64,000 bases of DNA, taken from Leptospira biflexa serovar Patoc strain 'Patoc 1 (Paris)' (lineage in GTDB: Bacteria; Spirochaetota; Leptospiria; Leptospirales; Leptospiraceae). The stretch's first letter is position 1, and each line of letters starts with the position of its first letter. The notes under the pieces were generated by a model. The model had not been told where the DNA came from. It saw nothing but the letters and a program-made list of their open reading frames with translations, and ran no database searches. The stretch spans positions 3,535,678 to 3,599,677 of the forward strand of contig NC_010602.1 in NCBI RefSeq assembly GCF_000017685.1, read 5' to 3'. The translations under genes were made by a program, and so were the position numbers. Shown here piece after piece: positions 46,453 to 56,361 of the stretch.

Positions 46453-47997
46453 TTAGAATCGATGTTCAAATACGATAAAGGCTTCTCGTAACACACGACC
46501 GTACTTTGAATCTAGAAGTACAAATAATGCATCCCCAGCCACAAAATAACCCGAACGAAAAATGATTTGGAAATCAGAGGTTACGTTGTAACGAATGTTG
46601 AAGTTGTATTCCATACCCATATACGTTGAAGTTCGATAACCATTCCGTTCGCTAAATTCTCTATTGATACGAATTTCAGGCGATTTCGTTGCCCATAATT
46701 GATAGTAACCGAACGTAAATTGGTAAGGACTAAAGGCAATGATATTGGAGTACAAACCGTATTCATTCAATCCAGAAAAACTAGATCCATTGAACAATGC
46801 ATAACCACCAGTAAAGTCAGTAGCAATGTTTGAAATTGAAAATCCTGGAGCAAGAGTTCGGTATCCATTTCCTTTTAAGTTTGCCTCTTGTCCATTTTCA
46901 TCATAACCAGGTCGGCCTGTTGTACCAAGAGCAATTAAGTTAAAGTTTAAAGACTCATTCCAGCGATAAGTAAATTGGAAATCATACATACCACCTTTGA
47001 TATAATGTCGTCGAGTTGTATTATAAATTGTTACATCATTGGAGTCATTTATAGCATTTAACTTTTTCACAATTCCAGTATTTAGAATTCCATGCACAAT
47101 GAAGGAAAATTTCTGAAAATTGAATTCATTATGGAGTCCATACCAAGCAAGTCTTGCTGTTTCATTATCGGTTTTGTCGTTATCATCTAAAAAGTAGGCA
47201 TACACTTCATTCCGAATGTTCCGAAAGTATTCAAACTTCATACGATTATAATAGATATTTGAACTTTGATAATTTTTATCTGCGAATCCGTTTTTATCGA
47301 CATCCAAAAAACTTTGATCACGCGCTCGAAGGACTCCACCTTCCAATGACAATCTAAGGAATTGGAAATTTTTTAAAATACTAACACCAGTCCCTGTGGA
47401 AAATAAAACCCGTCCTTGTGCGGAACTAAATAATTGTTGGCCTACTTTGATGAATAATCCCGATTCTGGGATTCGAAAATTTAAATAGAGGAGGTTTGTT
47501 TGTACATTGACTGCTGCTGTCCTCCCTCTCTCCCCACCAGAACCCGGACCAACAAGACCTGGATCAAATCCATCCGGACCCGTTGCCCTAAGACCTCGTC
47601 CACCAAAGGGAATATCTCCCACTTGCATTCCCCAAATACCTTCCACATATTTGTTTGCCGAAAAACTCATATTATAAAGAAAACGAGAATCATAGTAACT
47701 CACATCTTCTTTTCGGCGAGTGATTTGACTGGGTAATCCTTGTTGCCTACGTTCCAAATCTGATTGGATTGTTTGCTGTTCTGATTGGACTCTTTCAGTT
47801 TCTTCCTTTTCTAAATTTGTGATGGGAGTGACAGGAGTTTTTCTTTCTAACAAAACATCACGTCCAACATTCGTTGCTCTCACACGAAACGATCCATTAA
47901 AATTCATGATCGTTCTCTGTGATTCTTCTTCTTGGGCAGAAAGAAAAAAGAAAGGAATCAAAACTAATATCGTAACAGAAAATAAACGTGTTAACAT
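46453..47997 (-). CDS. Porin-like outer-membrane beta-barrel protein
   Basis: Protein of 514 aa with a signal peptide (MLTRLFSVTILVLIPFFFLSAQ). A Gln/Glu-rich stretch (EKEETERVQSEQQTIQSDLERRQQ) precedes a long run of amphipathic strands rich in Tyr, Phe and Asn (LLYLNFRIPESGLFIKVGQQLF; MKFEYFRNIRNEVYAYFLDD; MYDFQFTYRWNESLNFNLIAL). It ends AFIVFEHRF with a terminal Phe, as expected for BAM-assembled barrels. It resembles alginate-export-type porins loosely. It is the third gene of an envelope operon with the solute-binding protein 7 bp upstream. Confidence 0.75.
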   Translation of the reverse strand: MLTRLFSVTILVLIPFFFLSAQEEESQRTIMNFNGSFRVRATNVGRDVLLERKTPVTPITNLEKEETERVQSEQQTIQSDLERRQQGLPSQITRRKEDVSYYDSRFLYNMSFSANKYVEGIWGMQVGDIPFGGRGLRATGPDGFDPGLVGPGSGGERGRTAAVNVQTNLLYLNFRIPESGLFIKVGQQLFSSAQGRVLFSTGTGVSILKNFQFLRLSLEGGVLRARDQSFLDVDKNGFADKNYQSSNIYYNRMKFEYFRNIRNEVYAYFLDDNDKTDNETARLAWYGLHNEFNFQKFSFIVHGILNTGIVKKLNAINDSNDVTIYNTTRRHYIKGGMYDFQFTYRWNESLNFNLIALGTTGRPGYDENGQEANLKGNGYRTLAPGFSISNIATDFTGGYALFNGSSFSGLNEYGLYSNIIAFSPYQFTFGYYQLWATKSPEIRINREFSERNGYRTSTYMGMEYNFNIRYNVTSDFQIIFRSGYFVAGDALFVLLDSKYGRVLREAFIVFEHRF

Positions 47998-48004
47998 TTT
48001 GAAT

Positions 48005-48859
48005 TTATTCTTTTTTCACCCATTTGTTGGATTTGAAATATTTATTGATTAACTGTTGGATTTTGCCTGTTCGCTTCAATTCTTTAATAAAGAAATTTAG
48101 GTTGTATAAAAATTCAATATCTCTTTTGGCAACAGCCATACTGATATGGTCTTCTTGCACAACGCCTAAAATTGGTAAGTAATTGGCGAGCAAAGAAGAA
48201 TCTTTTTGTAATAAAGCTTGTATAAAAAACGAATCAGCAACAAAAGCATTTACATTGTTTTTCTTCAATTCGCTTAATGCAGCTTCATTTGTGAAATAGG
48301 AAAACACCTGTGCTTTCGGAAATGCTTCCCGCAAAAATTGATGGTTCGAACTATTTGCAAGTACAGAATAAGAGATTCCCGTAATGTTTGTTAGGTCATT
48401 TAAATTACGAAATAATTGGACCGTTACAATTTGACCTTCAGGCTCTGGGGGGAGCGCTGTACGATTCACCAGTGCCGCCGGAGTGGAAACTAGATATGGA
48501 TCTGTAAAATATACATCTCTAAAACGGTTGATGGAAGATGAGATCCCAGCCATTGCAATTTGAGTGTCACCTTTTTCCAACATTCTGGCATGTTGATCGA
48601 AAGTTCGTAATGGAATGATTTTTAAATCTACATCTAGAAATTTTGCGTATTCTTGCGCTAATTCAACATCAAGACCTGGATAAAATTCGTTTGGATTTTC
48701 AATGTAAAAAGGGTCATAAAATTCATTTACCGATACCGTTAAAGTTTTTGTTTTTCGGATTTTTTCAAGTGTAGGACTCGTCTGACCCAACAAGACTGTT
48801 GAGGCAAATAGTGTGAAACTGACAAAAGCCCAAATGAACTTACGGTAAAGAGGGGACAT
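48005..48859 (-). CDS. Family 3 extracellular solute-binding protein
   Basis: Periplasmic ligand-binding protein of 284 aa with a signal peptide (IWAFVSFTLFASTVLLGQ). SBP_bac_3 features: LEKIRKTKTLTVSVNEFYDPFYIENP, YPGLDVELAQEYAKFL, MLEKGDTQIAMAGISSSINRFRDVYFTDPYL. Such proteins normally feed amino-acid ABC importers, but no permease or ATPase gene is adjacent. Between a PD40-OmpA gene and a barrel gene it may instead sense or deliver a ligand in the periplasm. Confidence 0.85.
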   Translation of the reverse strand: MSPLYRKFIWAFVSFTLFASTVLLGQTSPTLEKIRKTKTLTVSVNEFYDPFYIENPNEFYPGLDVELAQEYAKFLDVDLKIIPLRTFDQHARMLEKGDTQIAMAGISSSINRFRDVYFTDPYLVSTPAALVNRTALPPEPEGQIVTVQLFRNLNDLTNITGISYSVLANSSNHQFLREAFPKAQVFSYFTNEAALSELKKNNVNAFVADSFFIQALLQKDSSLLANYLPILGVVQEDHISMAVAKRDIEFLYNLNFFIKELKRTGKIQQLINKYFKSNKWVKKE

Positions 48860-48901
48860 CCAATTAACCTTCTTTTCCGAAATAGAATCGGCAAGGAAAA
48901 A

Positions 48902-50173
48902 TTATGGATTCAATAGGACAAATTCAGTTCGCCGATTTTTTTTAGACGAAGCCTCATCTGTCCCCTGGACCATAGGTTGGGTTGGACCTTTTCCTTCCGT
49001 TACCAATCGGTTGGGATCCACTCCTTTGGAGACTAAATACTGTTTAACGGATTCCGCCCTTTCTTTTGATAAAACCATATTATCATCGTATGTACCCGTT
49101 AAATCAGTATGACCTATGATTTTCATTTTTTGATCTGAATTTTCGTGTAAATAGTCCACGATAGAATCAAGTGGAATAGAGGATTCAGATTTTAATACGG
49201 AAGACGCTCTTTCAAAATACACAGAATCTAGAGAGATTTTTTTAGTTTCCTCTAATTTCTTTTGTACTAAATTTTCTTGTTTAGGAACAGACGCTGTGAA
49301 GATATCAAATGACTTACCGTCTACTCTTCGACAAAACAAAAATGTTTTTTTCACCTGTTGAAAAACAATATAAGCTTCATCTTCAGGAGAGTTAATTGGT
49401 GATCCAAGGTTTTCTATATTTGTAAAGGTTTCACCCTCGATTTTTGCCATATACAAATCAAAACCACCATAACCGCCAGGTCGGTTTGATGCAAAAAAAA
49501 GAATCTTTCCATCATCATTAAAAGCTGCTGCAATGGTTGCATAATCATCGTTAATTGGTGATGGCAAAAGTTTAGGTTTTGTCCATTGGTTATTTTTAAA
49601 TTGGCTATAATATACTTTTGCTAAATTTGGTTTTCCAAATGGATAACGTGTAAAAAGAAGAGTGTCCCCTAATAGGTGTGGATTTTCTTCTATCTCTTCC
49701 GTATTAATGGCAGATGGCAAGGCTACTGGAATCGACCAATCTTTTCCATTCCAATTGGAAACGTACAAATCTCTAGAGATCCCAACCTTTCCATCAGGTA
49801 AACTCACTTCAACAGAACCATCCCTATTGGAAGAAAGGAGTAATGTTTTTCCATCCCTAGAAATGAAGGGACTTTGGTCATCGAATGGAGAGTTTAAAAC
49901 ACTCACCTCTTCTGGAAAATCCCAGCTACCGTCACTTTTCCGATTTGATTTGAATATCTCCGTATAACCTCGATTTGATCTTTTCGAATAGAAGTATAAT
50001 GTTTTGGCATCAGGTGTCATTGTTGGTCCAAATTCCTGAAATTCTGAATTGATTGGTCCTTGGATTGGCGCAACTAACAAAGATCCTTCGGTATCGTTTG
50101 TTTGGGCAAGAAGGGAAAAATTCAAAAAAACACAGAGGAATTGGAAACTAAGGACAAATTGTAAGACTTTCAT
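48902..50173 (-). CDS. PD40 beta-propeller/OmpA-like peptidoglycan-binding protein
   Basis: Protein of 423 aa. ATG 50173 (MKVLQFVLSFQFLCVFLNFSLLAQ) begins a clear signal peptide with GGAG upstream. The frame remains open for another 116 codons upstream, but that part is structured intergenic DNA. Residues ~40-270 hold WD40-like PD40 repeats (TLYFYSKRSNRGYTEIFKSN; ILFFASNRPGGYGGFDLYMAK). The C-terminal OmpA domain has IIGHTDLTGTYDDNMVLSKERAESVKQYLV and KNRRTEFVL, which binds peptidoglycan. It probably tethers the outer envelope to the wall. Confidence 0.88.
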   Translation of the reverse strand: MKVLQFVLSFQFLCVFLNFSLLAQTNDTEGSLLVAPIQGPINSEFQEFGPTMTPDAKTLYFYSKRSNRGYTEIFKSNRKSDGSWDFPEEVSVLNSPFDDQSPFISRDGKTLLLSSNRDGSVEVSLPDGKVGISRDLYVSNWNGKDWSIPVALPSAINTEEIEENPHLLGDTLLFTRYPFGKPNLAKVYYSQFKNNQWTKPKLLPSPINDDYATIAAAFNDDGKILFFASNRPGGYGGFDLYMAKIEGETFTNIENLGSPINSPEDEAYIVFQQVKKTFLFCRRVDGKSFDIFTASVPKQENLVQKKLEETKKISLDSVYFERASSVLKSESSIPLDSIVDYLHENSDQKMKIIGHTDLTGTYDDNMVLSKERAESVKQYLVSKGVDPNRLVTEGKGPTQPMVQGTDEASSKKNRRTEFVLLNP

Positions 50174-50550
50174 TGTAGATGATAGACTCCGATACATGGA
50201 GTGGATCCATGAAATTTGTCTATTCTCGCGGAACGGGGAGTTAATTGTATTAGAATTATTCCCCTGAGATTGCGATTTAAACGCCACGCAATTATTCCCT
50301 CCAGCTCGGGAATTAAATCTATCACAAATAATCGCAATCTTCTTTGATATAATACTCATACATTTATACCTTTCAGCTTGCGTGTTATTTCCATAACGGT
50401 TATCGCGCAATTTTCGCGAGATAATCGCATTATGTTTATTTCCAAAAAGGTAATTGATTCGATTTAGAAACTGAATGGGAAAATTAGAGTTTAATTCTCT
50501 ATGAAAATTGTTCATGGGCATTTGACACCTCGGTCATCTGCCCATAAATT
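50174..50550. other. 377-bp structured intergenic element
   Basis: No gene supported. A large inverted repeat pairs AGATTGCGATT (50267-50277) with AATCGCAATCT (50330-50340); nested within it are ATTCCC (50294-50299) and GGGAAT (50308-50313) around an 8-nt loop. A second hairpin pairs TTATCGCG (50400-50407) with CGCGAGATAA (50415-50424). The words ATAATCGCA and AATTATTCCC each occur twice. It may be a leader of the PD40-OmpA transcript, an sRNA or a repeated DNA element. Confidence 0.45.
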
Positions 50551-51807
50551 CTAACGAATGTAAGGTTTTAGTACATCCGGAATTTGGAAGGTTCCATCTT
50601 CGGATTGGTAATTTTCGATCACCGCTGCCAGTGTTCGACCGATCGCAAGACCAGAACCATTCAAAGTATGGACGAGCAGGTTTTTCCCTTCCTTTGACTT
50701 GTATCGAATTTTTCCGCGTCTTGCTTGATAGTCTTTGAAGTTAGAAACTGAAGAAATTTCCATAAATCGACCTAGTCCTGGCATCCATACCTCGATATCA
50801 TAGGTTTTGGAGGAGGCACTCGACATATCCTTACTACAAAGTAACATCACTCGATACGGGAGTTTTAATTTTTGCAAAATGGATTCTGCATCCTGTAACA
50901 TCTTTTCATGTGCTTCCCCTGATTTCTCTGGTTCGACAAATTTAACAAGTTCCACTTTTTGAAACTGATGGACCCTTACAAGACCTCTTGTGTCTCTACC
51001 ATAAGAACCCGCTTCCCGTCTAAAACATGAGGTGTGAGCACAAACGGAAATGGGTAATTCTTTCTCTTGGATGATTTCATCGCGGTAATAATTGGTTAAT
51101 GGAACTTCCGCCGTGGGAATGAGATTGAGGCCGTCCTTTTCCAATCGATAAAAATCTTCTGCAAATTTGGGAAGTTGACCTGTGGCAGTCATGGATTCAT
51201 CATTCACAAGCACAGGAACCCACATCTCTTCATAACCATTTTCTGAAGTATGAGTATCAAGCATCAGGTTCATCAATGACCGTTCTAATTTTGCACCTAA
51301 CCCACGATAGGTGTAAAACCTTGCACCAGAAAGTTTCACTCCGCGTTCGAAATCGAAAATTCCTAATTTTTCACCAATATCAAAATGTGTTTTTGCTTCG
51401 AAAGAAAGTTTTGGAATTTCACCCCATTGCCGGATGAGGACATTGTCCTCTTCCGATTTTCCCTCCGGTACAGATGGATCAAGTAAGTTTGGTAAACCCA
51501 AATTCAACTCGTGTAAGGATTCTTCTTCTTTCGTTAGTTCTTCTTCAATGGATTTGATCCTGTCGCCAACACCTTTCATCGAATTGGAAATTTCAGTGAT
51601 GTCCTTTCCTTGCGATTTTTGGATTCCAATTTCTTTGGAGACTCGGTTTCGTTCAGCACGCAGTTCCTCTACTTCCAATTTGAGTATTCTTTGTTTTTCG
51701 GAAACAGATTTGATCTTTGCTTCTATGTCAGAAGAAACTACACCACGTTTTTGTAAGGTGGAAAGTAACTCTTCTGGATTCTGAACAATTCGATTGATAT
51801 CAAGCAT
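50551..51807 (-). CDS. serS: Seryl-tRNA synthetase
   Basis: Class II synthetase of 418 aa that charges all serine tRNAs; three of these are encoded at 42.6-43.8 kb. The N-terminal coiled-coil arm ([26 protein letters not shown]) recognises the long variable arm. Motif 2 is [28 protein letters not shown], and motif 3 is [19 protein letters not shown]. Length is normal. ATG 51807 lies within the last codons of the upstream tatD gene (8-bp overlap). Confidence 0.97.
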   Translation of the reverse strand: MLDINRIVQNPEELLSTLQKRGVVSSDIEAKIKSVSEKQRILKLEVEELRAERNRVSKEIGIQKSQGKDITEISNSMKGVGDRIKSIEEELTKEEESLHELNLGLPNLLDPSVPEGKSEEDNVLIRQWGEIPKLSFEAKTHFDIGEKLGIFDFERGVKLSGARFYTYRGLGAKLERSLMNLMLDTHTSENGYEEMWVPVLVNDESMTATGQLPKFAEDFYRLEKDGLNLIPTAEVPLTNYYRDEIIQEKELPISVCAHTSCFRREAGSYGRDTRGLVRVHQFQKVELVKFVEPEKSGEAHEKMLQDAESILQKLKLPYRVMLLCSKDMSSASSKTYDIEVWMPGLGRFMEISSVSNFKDYQARRGKIRYKSKEGKNLLVHTLNGSGLAIGRTLAAVIENYQSEDGTFQIPDVLKPYIR

Positions 51808-52609
51808 GGTGATAGGCCTTTCTTTCTGTAAATTTTATTGAATTCTGATAAATACGATCTGCTACTTCCGCATTGGGTTCTGTGCGTAGGTTAAACATTT
51901 TTTCTAAAACAAAAGGTAAATGAGAGGAATCATTCCTTTTTCCTCTATGTGGCATAGGAGATAAAAATGGTGCATCAGTTTCAATCAACATTGATTCGAG
52001 TGGAATTTTTTTGGCTGCTTCCTGAATATCGGTCGCTGATTTAAACGTCACAATTCCTGAAAAAGAAATGTAATACCCAAGGTCCACAAATTGTTTTGCA
52101 GCTTCATAATCATAAGTAAAACAATGGATCACACCAAAAGCTTTGGTTTTATATTCTTTGAGAGCTTCATAAGTATCCGCGAAGGCATCACGTGAGTGGA
52201 TCACAACTGGAAGTTTATATTCAGATGAAAACTGTAAAAACTTTCGCAGAACATCGTTTTGTTGGGAACGAGTGCTCGCATCATGATACAAATCGACACC
52301 AATTTCGCCAATTGCTGAAAATTTCGGATCATACATTCGGGATTTGGCTAACTCTAAGATTTGGTCTGCGTTTGGAAATTCATGTGTTTCTGTTGGGTGG
52401 CAACCAATCGAATAGGATATTTGTAATTCATTTGTAGAATATGTTTCTGATATACGAACAGCTTCGTTCGAACTTGGTAAATCAATGCCAATTTGAACCA
52501 GTCGGTCTACTCCAACTTTTCGGGATTTCTCCAGGGTTTCTTCAATGCTTTGTCCTTGTTCTCGAATTATGTCTAAGTGGCAATGTGTGTCTATTGTCGA
52601 ATATCCCAT
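51800..52609 (-). CDS. tatD: TatD-family metal-dependent DNase
   Basis: TIM-barrel hydrolase of 269 aa (from ATG 52609; a TTG 9 nt upstream is possible). Metal ligands: [37 protein letters not shown] and [11 protein letters not shown]. TatD enzymes are 3'-5' exonucleases linked to DNA repair or RNA quality control. It is the promoter-proximal gene of a tatD-serS pair. Confidence 0.93.
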   Translation of the reverse strand: MGYSTIDTHCHLDIIREQGQSIEETLEKSRKVGVDRLVQIGIDLPSSNEAVRISETYSTNELQISYSIGCHPTETHEFPNADQILELAKSRMYDPKFSAIGEIGVDLYHDASTRSQQNDVLRKFLQFSSEYKLPVVIHSRDAFADTYEALKEYKTKAFGVIHCFTYDYEAAKQFVDLGYYISFSGIVTFKSATDIQEAAKKIPLESMLIETDAPFLSPMPHRGKRNDSSHLPFVLEKMFNLRTEPNAEVADRIYQNSIKFTERKAYHHA

Positions 52610-52714
52610 AAATAGCAAGATTTGTAATTTCCACTGGATGAAAATGAAAATTCAATCGAAAGATATAGTGGGTAGATTAACTTTTGTTTAAATCATCATA
52701 GGTCTATAACGAAC

Positions 52715-53704
52715 GTGGAAGTAAAACAAAGATTACATTTAATTTTCTACCGACTTCGGTATAAAGTCCAGGAATGGAAGCTTAAGTTATCCCAACGTTA
52801 TGAGGATTTGGACAAAAAGGGTCGCGAAAAGCTGACCATCATGGTCATTCCTCACACGGATCGAAAAACAATTAACTTTGTTATCTCATACAAAGCCATA
52901 TCCATCTTCATTGGGATCATGGTTGTTCTCCTTGTGATTAGCGCTGTGAATGTTTTATCTCATAGTGGATCCATCCACCAACTCACAGAACTCAATCTCA
53001 CAAACAAAGACTTTATCCGACAATCATCAAAAATGAAAGAAGAGGTAAATTCTCTTCACGAAACCATCCAATACTATTACGAACGAATTTCCAATCTTTA
53101 CATCAAATTAGGTGGTGATCCATCGCGCGTATCGAAAGGGATGGGTGGACAAGCAGGCCAGTTCCTTGCCCTACAAGGTACACCACAGACTGACATTACT
53201 GATGAATCCTTCCGCATCAAAGAAGACATTCACAATTTAAAACTGTCTTCAGAACTTTCAGAAGAGATCATCAAACTCATCAAAAAAAGAAAGAGCATCA
53301 TTAAAAACACACCTTCGATTTGGCCAACCAAAGGGTATGTGTTATTCCCTTTTGGAAAGTACATCTCACCCATCACTGGAAAAGAAGAAATCAATCGTGG
53401 ATTGGACATTGGTTCCTTTCCAGGCGCGGAAGTCATTGCAACAGCACCGGGACTTGTGTTTGATACAGGTTACTCACCAGCAACTGGTTACTATGTAAAA
53501 ATATCTCACAGATTTGGATGGAAAACGATCTACTCTAATTTGGATCGAATCCGTGTGAAGAAAAATGAAAAACTTTCCAAGGGCGACATTCTTGGTTACG
53601 TTGGAAAATCACCTGAAAATCCGATTTACCACCTCCATTATGAAGTACATGTTGGTACTCAGGCGTTGAATCCGTTTTCGTTTCTCAACCAAATCCAAGA
53701 ATAA
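52715..53704 (+). CDS. LytM-like (M23) protein lacking the first zinc ligand, bactofilin partner
   Basis: Inner-membrane-anchored protein of 329 aa (GTG start). A charged cytoplasmic N-terminus (~65 residues) precedes one helix ([21 protein letters not shown]), a periplasmic coiled coil, and a C-terminal M23 domain. The HxxxD zinc motif reads NRGLD (Asn227, Asp231), so His is lost, whereas the HLH pair (His306, His308) remains. It is therefore probably not a standard peptidase but may activate or position one. It overlaps the bactofilin gene by 1 bp (TAATG), a pairing known in cell-shape systems. Confidence 0.87.
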   Translation: MEVKQRLHLIFYRLRYKVQEWKLKLSQRYEDLDKKGREKLTIMVIPHTDRKTINFVISYKAISIFIGIMVVLLVISAVNVLSHSGSIHQLTELNLTNKDFIRQSSKMKEEVNSLHETIQYYYERISNLYIKLGGDPSRVSKGMGGQAGQFLALQGTPQTDITDESFRIKEDIHNLKLSSELSEEIIKLIKKRKSIIKNTPSIWPTKGYVLFPFGKYISPITGKEEINRGLDIGSFPGAEVIATAPGLVFDTGYSPATGYYVKISHRFGWKTIYSNLDRIRVKKNEKLSKGDILGYVGKSPENPIYHLHYEVHVGTQALNPFSFLNQIQE

Positions 53705-54057
53705 TGTCGAATCCATCTACAGAAGAAGAATTTTTAGTTAATAGCATCATCGGAGAAGGGGCTGAGTTCACAGGCGAATTTAAGTTCCCTGGCCTCATTC
53801 GTATCGATGGAAAATTCCGTGGAGTCCTCGAAACCACAGGAAAGGTTCTTATTGGAAAATCAGGAATCGTCGATACAGATATCAAAGCGCGTGTGGTAGT
53901 TGCCGGCGGAGAAATCCGAGGTAATATTTATGCAACAGAACGTGTGACTCTACTTTCAAGCTGCAGACTCGAGGGTGACATTGTTACCCCACGACTCATC
54001 GTGGAAGAAGGTGTTGTGTTCCACGGAAAATGTACAATTAACCCCACTCGTCATTAG
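53704..54057 (+). CDS. Bactofilin
   Basis: Cytoskeletal protein of 117 aa. The bactofilin core is a right-handed beta-helix: SIIGEGAEFTGEFKFPGLIRIDGKFRGVLETTGKVLIGKSGIVDTDIKARVVVAGGEIRGNIYATERVTLL and ends in EGVVFHGKC. Bactofilins polymerise without nucleotide and recruit wall enzymes to set curvature or helical shape, as with CcmA in Helicobacter. The M23-like partner is encoded immediately upstream. Confidence 0.93.
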   Translation: MSNPSTEEEFLVNSIIGEGAEFTGEFKFPGLIRIDGKFRGVLETTGKVLIGKSGIVDTDIKARVVVAGGEIRGNIYATERVTLLSSCRLEGDIVTPRLIVEEGVVFHGKCTINPTRH

Positions 54058-54065
54058 GCGGGTTT

Positions 54066-54536
54066 ATGATCATCCAAAACAACAACCCTAAGTCTGTATC
54101 CACTCAGGCTAAAAAAGGATCCAAAGACAAACTATCTGCTTCCTTTGGACCCGTTGACGAATCCAAACAAAGTTTTTTGGATATATTGGAATCAATCGTT
54201 CCGGCAGGAAAAGAAGAAACGAGAGAACTGAATGAACTTTGGAAAGATTTACCTGATCTTGAAAAAGAATTAATCAAAGATCCCAATCATAAAAACCTCG
54301 ATTTGTATAAAAAACACATCAAACAAATTGCAGAGCTCATTTTAAAAAAAAACTATAAAGTGATGCAAGCCCCACAACGAGGCCGAAATGACCAAAAAGA
54401 TGTTCGGTATGTAAAGGTAGTAGATGAAAAATTGGATTTATTGGCGAAAACAATGTTTTCACCGAATAACAGTGCCTTTGTTATTTTGAAACAATTAGAT
54501 GAAATAAGGGGTCTACTGATTGATCTAAAAGGATAA
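54066..54536 (+). CDS. YaaR (DUF327) family protein
   Basis: Cytoplasmic protein of 156 aa with the YaaR pattern: FLDILESIVPAG, ELNELWKDLPDLEKELIKDPNHKNLDLYKKHIKQIAELILKKNYKV, then YVKVVDEKLDLLAKTMFSPN and LKQLDEIRGLLIDLKG. It is all-helical and of unknown function. Known members lie near holB in Firmicutes; here it is between a bactofilin and an ABC exporter. Confidence 0.85.
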   Translation: MIIQNNNPKSVSTQAKKGSKDKLSASFGPVDESKQSFLDILESIVPAGKEETRELNELWKDLPDLEKELIKDPNHKNLDLYKKHIKQIAELILKKNYKVMQAPQRGRNDQKDVRYVKVVDEKLDLLAKTMFSPNNSAFVILKQLDEIRGLLIDLKG

Positions 54537-54540
54537 TTCT

Positions 54541-56361
54541 TTGCAAACACCTGACCGACCTAAGTCAAAAAATCTTCGTGTTCTTTCCAAAACTTTTTCT
54601 TATCTCAAACCATACCGATTGCAAATGGTATTATCCTCATTTGCATTATTGTTCACAGCTGGTGTCACATTAGGACTTGGACAAGGTTTACGCCATTTGG
54701 TGGATGCTGGCTTTTCCGCAAAGTCCAAACAGGAATTAGGTTATGCTCTGGTGTTTATCATATTTGTGGGGATACTACTCGCCATTGGAACTTACATTCG
54801 CCATTACACTGTCTCGTGGATTGGAGAACGTGTTGCCTCTGATATCAGAAAAGATGTGTTCCAACATATCATTTTCATCCACCCCAGTTTTTTTGAATCC
54901 AACTCTCCCGGGGAAATCCAATCAAGGATCACAACAGATACGACACTCATCCAAACGGTCATCGGATCTTCTGCATCCATTGCCCTTCGTAACATATTGA
55001 TGTTTGTCGGAGGGATTATTTTTTTATTCATCACAAATGCGAAACTCACACTCATCGTTCTACTCAGTGTTCCCTTCATCGTTTTCCCTATCTTGTTTTA
55101 TGGTAAAAAAGTAAGGAACCTATCCAGAAACACTCAAGATAAAATCGCAAGCATCGGAACCTATGTAAGCGAATCCCTCCTCAATATAAAAATCCTCCAA
55201 TCCTTCCATCACCAAAAAGTAGATATCCAAAAATTTTCCGAAACAGTAGAAGATGCATTTGCTGTGGCTGTTGCTCGCATCAGACAACGAGCTCTTTTAA
55301 TTGGGACCGTGATTTTGTTCATCCTCACGGGAATCAGTTTTATGTTGTGGGTGGGTGGGACTGATGTACTCGAAGGGAAGATTACTGGTGGTGAACTCAT
55401 CGCATTTTCTTTTTATGCGATCATGGTTGCCAATAGTGTGGGAGCCGTTTCCGAAGTTCTTGGTGATTTGCAAAGAGCTGCCGGTGCAACAGAAAGATTA
55501 ATGGAATTGTTATTATCCGAATCTGAAATCAAAGATCCAGAATTTCCAAAACCGATTACAGAAATTTTCCAATCTATCGATACACTTCACAACAACAATG
55601 GTTTTGGAAAACAAAATGGTCTTACCATCCACCTAAACCAATTGGCATTTTCTTACCCATCAAGACCAGAACACAAAGCCATCAAAGGAATCAATTTAGA
55701 AATTCCTGCAAACAAAACTACTGCTCTAGTTGGCCCGTCGGGTGGTGGCAAAAGTACTTTGTTCGAACTCATCCTACGTTTTTATGATCCAACTTCTGGA
55801 ACAATTTCCATTAGCGGGATCAATACCAAAGAATTGAAATTAGAAGACTTACGATCCCTTATCGGTTTTGTCCCACAACAACCCATTCTCTTCAGTGGAA
55901 CCTTACGCGAGAACATCGCTTATGGAAAACCAAATGCTAGTTTTGAAGAAATCCAAAGAGCAGCAGAGAGCGCTTATGTAACAGAATTTTTAAACCAACT
56001 CCCTGAAGGATATGATACCAATTTGGGACATTTGGGGACAAGACTCTCTGGCGGACAAAAACAACGGATCGCCATTGCGAGAGCCATCCTTCGCAATCCA
56101 AGAATCCTTTTGTTGGATGAAGCAACATCGGCTCTTGATTCGGAATCAGAACAAATGATCCAAAGGGCACTCGACCATTTAGTAAAAGAAAGGACCACTA
56201 TCATGATCGCACATAGGCTTTCGACAGTCGTCAAATCCAATCAGATTGTGGTGATAAGAGAAGGGGAGATTGAGTCCGTTGGAACACATGACGAACTCTT
56301 AAAACAAAGTGAGTTATATGAAAGATTGGCGAAATTACAATTTCACACCGAGCTGCTCTAA
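54541..56361 (+). CDS. ABC exporter, MsbA-like, fused membrane and ATPase domains
   Basis: Half-transporter of 606 aa (TTG 54541 with AAAGGA at 8 nt) that acts as a homodimer or heterodimer. Six membrane helices occupy residues ~20-310. The nucleotide-binding domain has Walker A GPSGGGKST, Q-loop VPQQPILF, signature LSGGQKQR, Walker B ILLLDEATSALD and H-loop AHR. Lipid A flippase MsbA and multidrug exporters share this architecture; the substrate is not decided. The 3' end overlaps parB by 27 bp. Confidence 0.92.
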   Translation: MQTPDRPKSKNLRVLSKTFSYLKPYRLQMVLSSFALLFTAGVTLGLGQGLRHLVDAGFSAKSKQELGYALVFIIFVGILLAIGTYIRHYTVSWIGERVASDIRKDVFQHIIFIHPSFFESNSPGEIQSRITTDTTLIQTVIGSSASIALRNILMFVGGIIFLFITNAKLTLIVLLSVPFIVFPILFYGKKVRNLSRNTQDKIASIGTYVSESLLNIKILQSFHHQKVDIQKFSETVEDAFAVAVARIRQRALLIGTVILFILTGISFMLWVGGTDVLEGKITGGELIAFSFYAIMVANSVGAVSEVLGDLQRAAGATERLMELLLSESEIKDPEFPKPITEIFQSIDTLHNNNGFGKQNGLTIHLNQLAFSYPSRPEHKAIKGINLEIPANKTTALVGPSGGGKSTLFELILRFYDPTSGTISISGINTKELKLEDLRSLIGFVPQQPILFSGTLRENIAYGKPNASFEEIQRAAESAYVTEFLNQLPEGYDTNLGHLGTRLSGGQKQRIAIARAILRNPRILLLDEATSALDSESEQMIQRALDHLVKERTTIMIAHRLSTVVKSNQIVVIREGEIESVGTHDELLKQSELYERLAKLQFHTELL

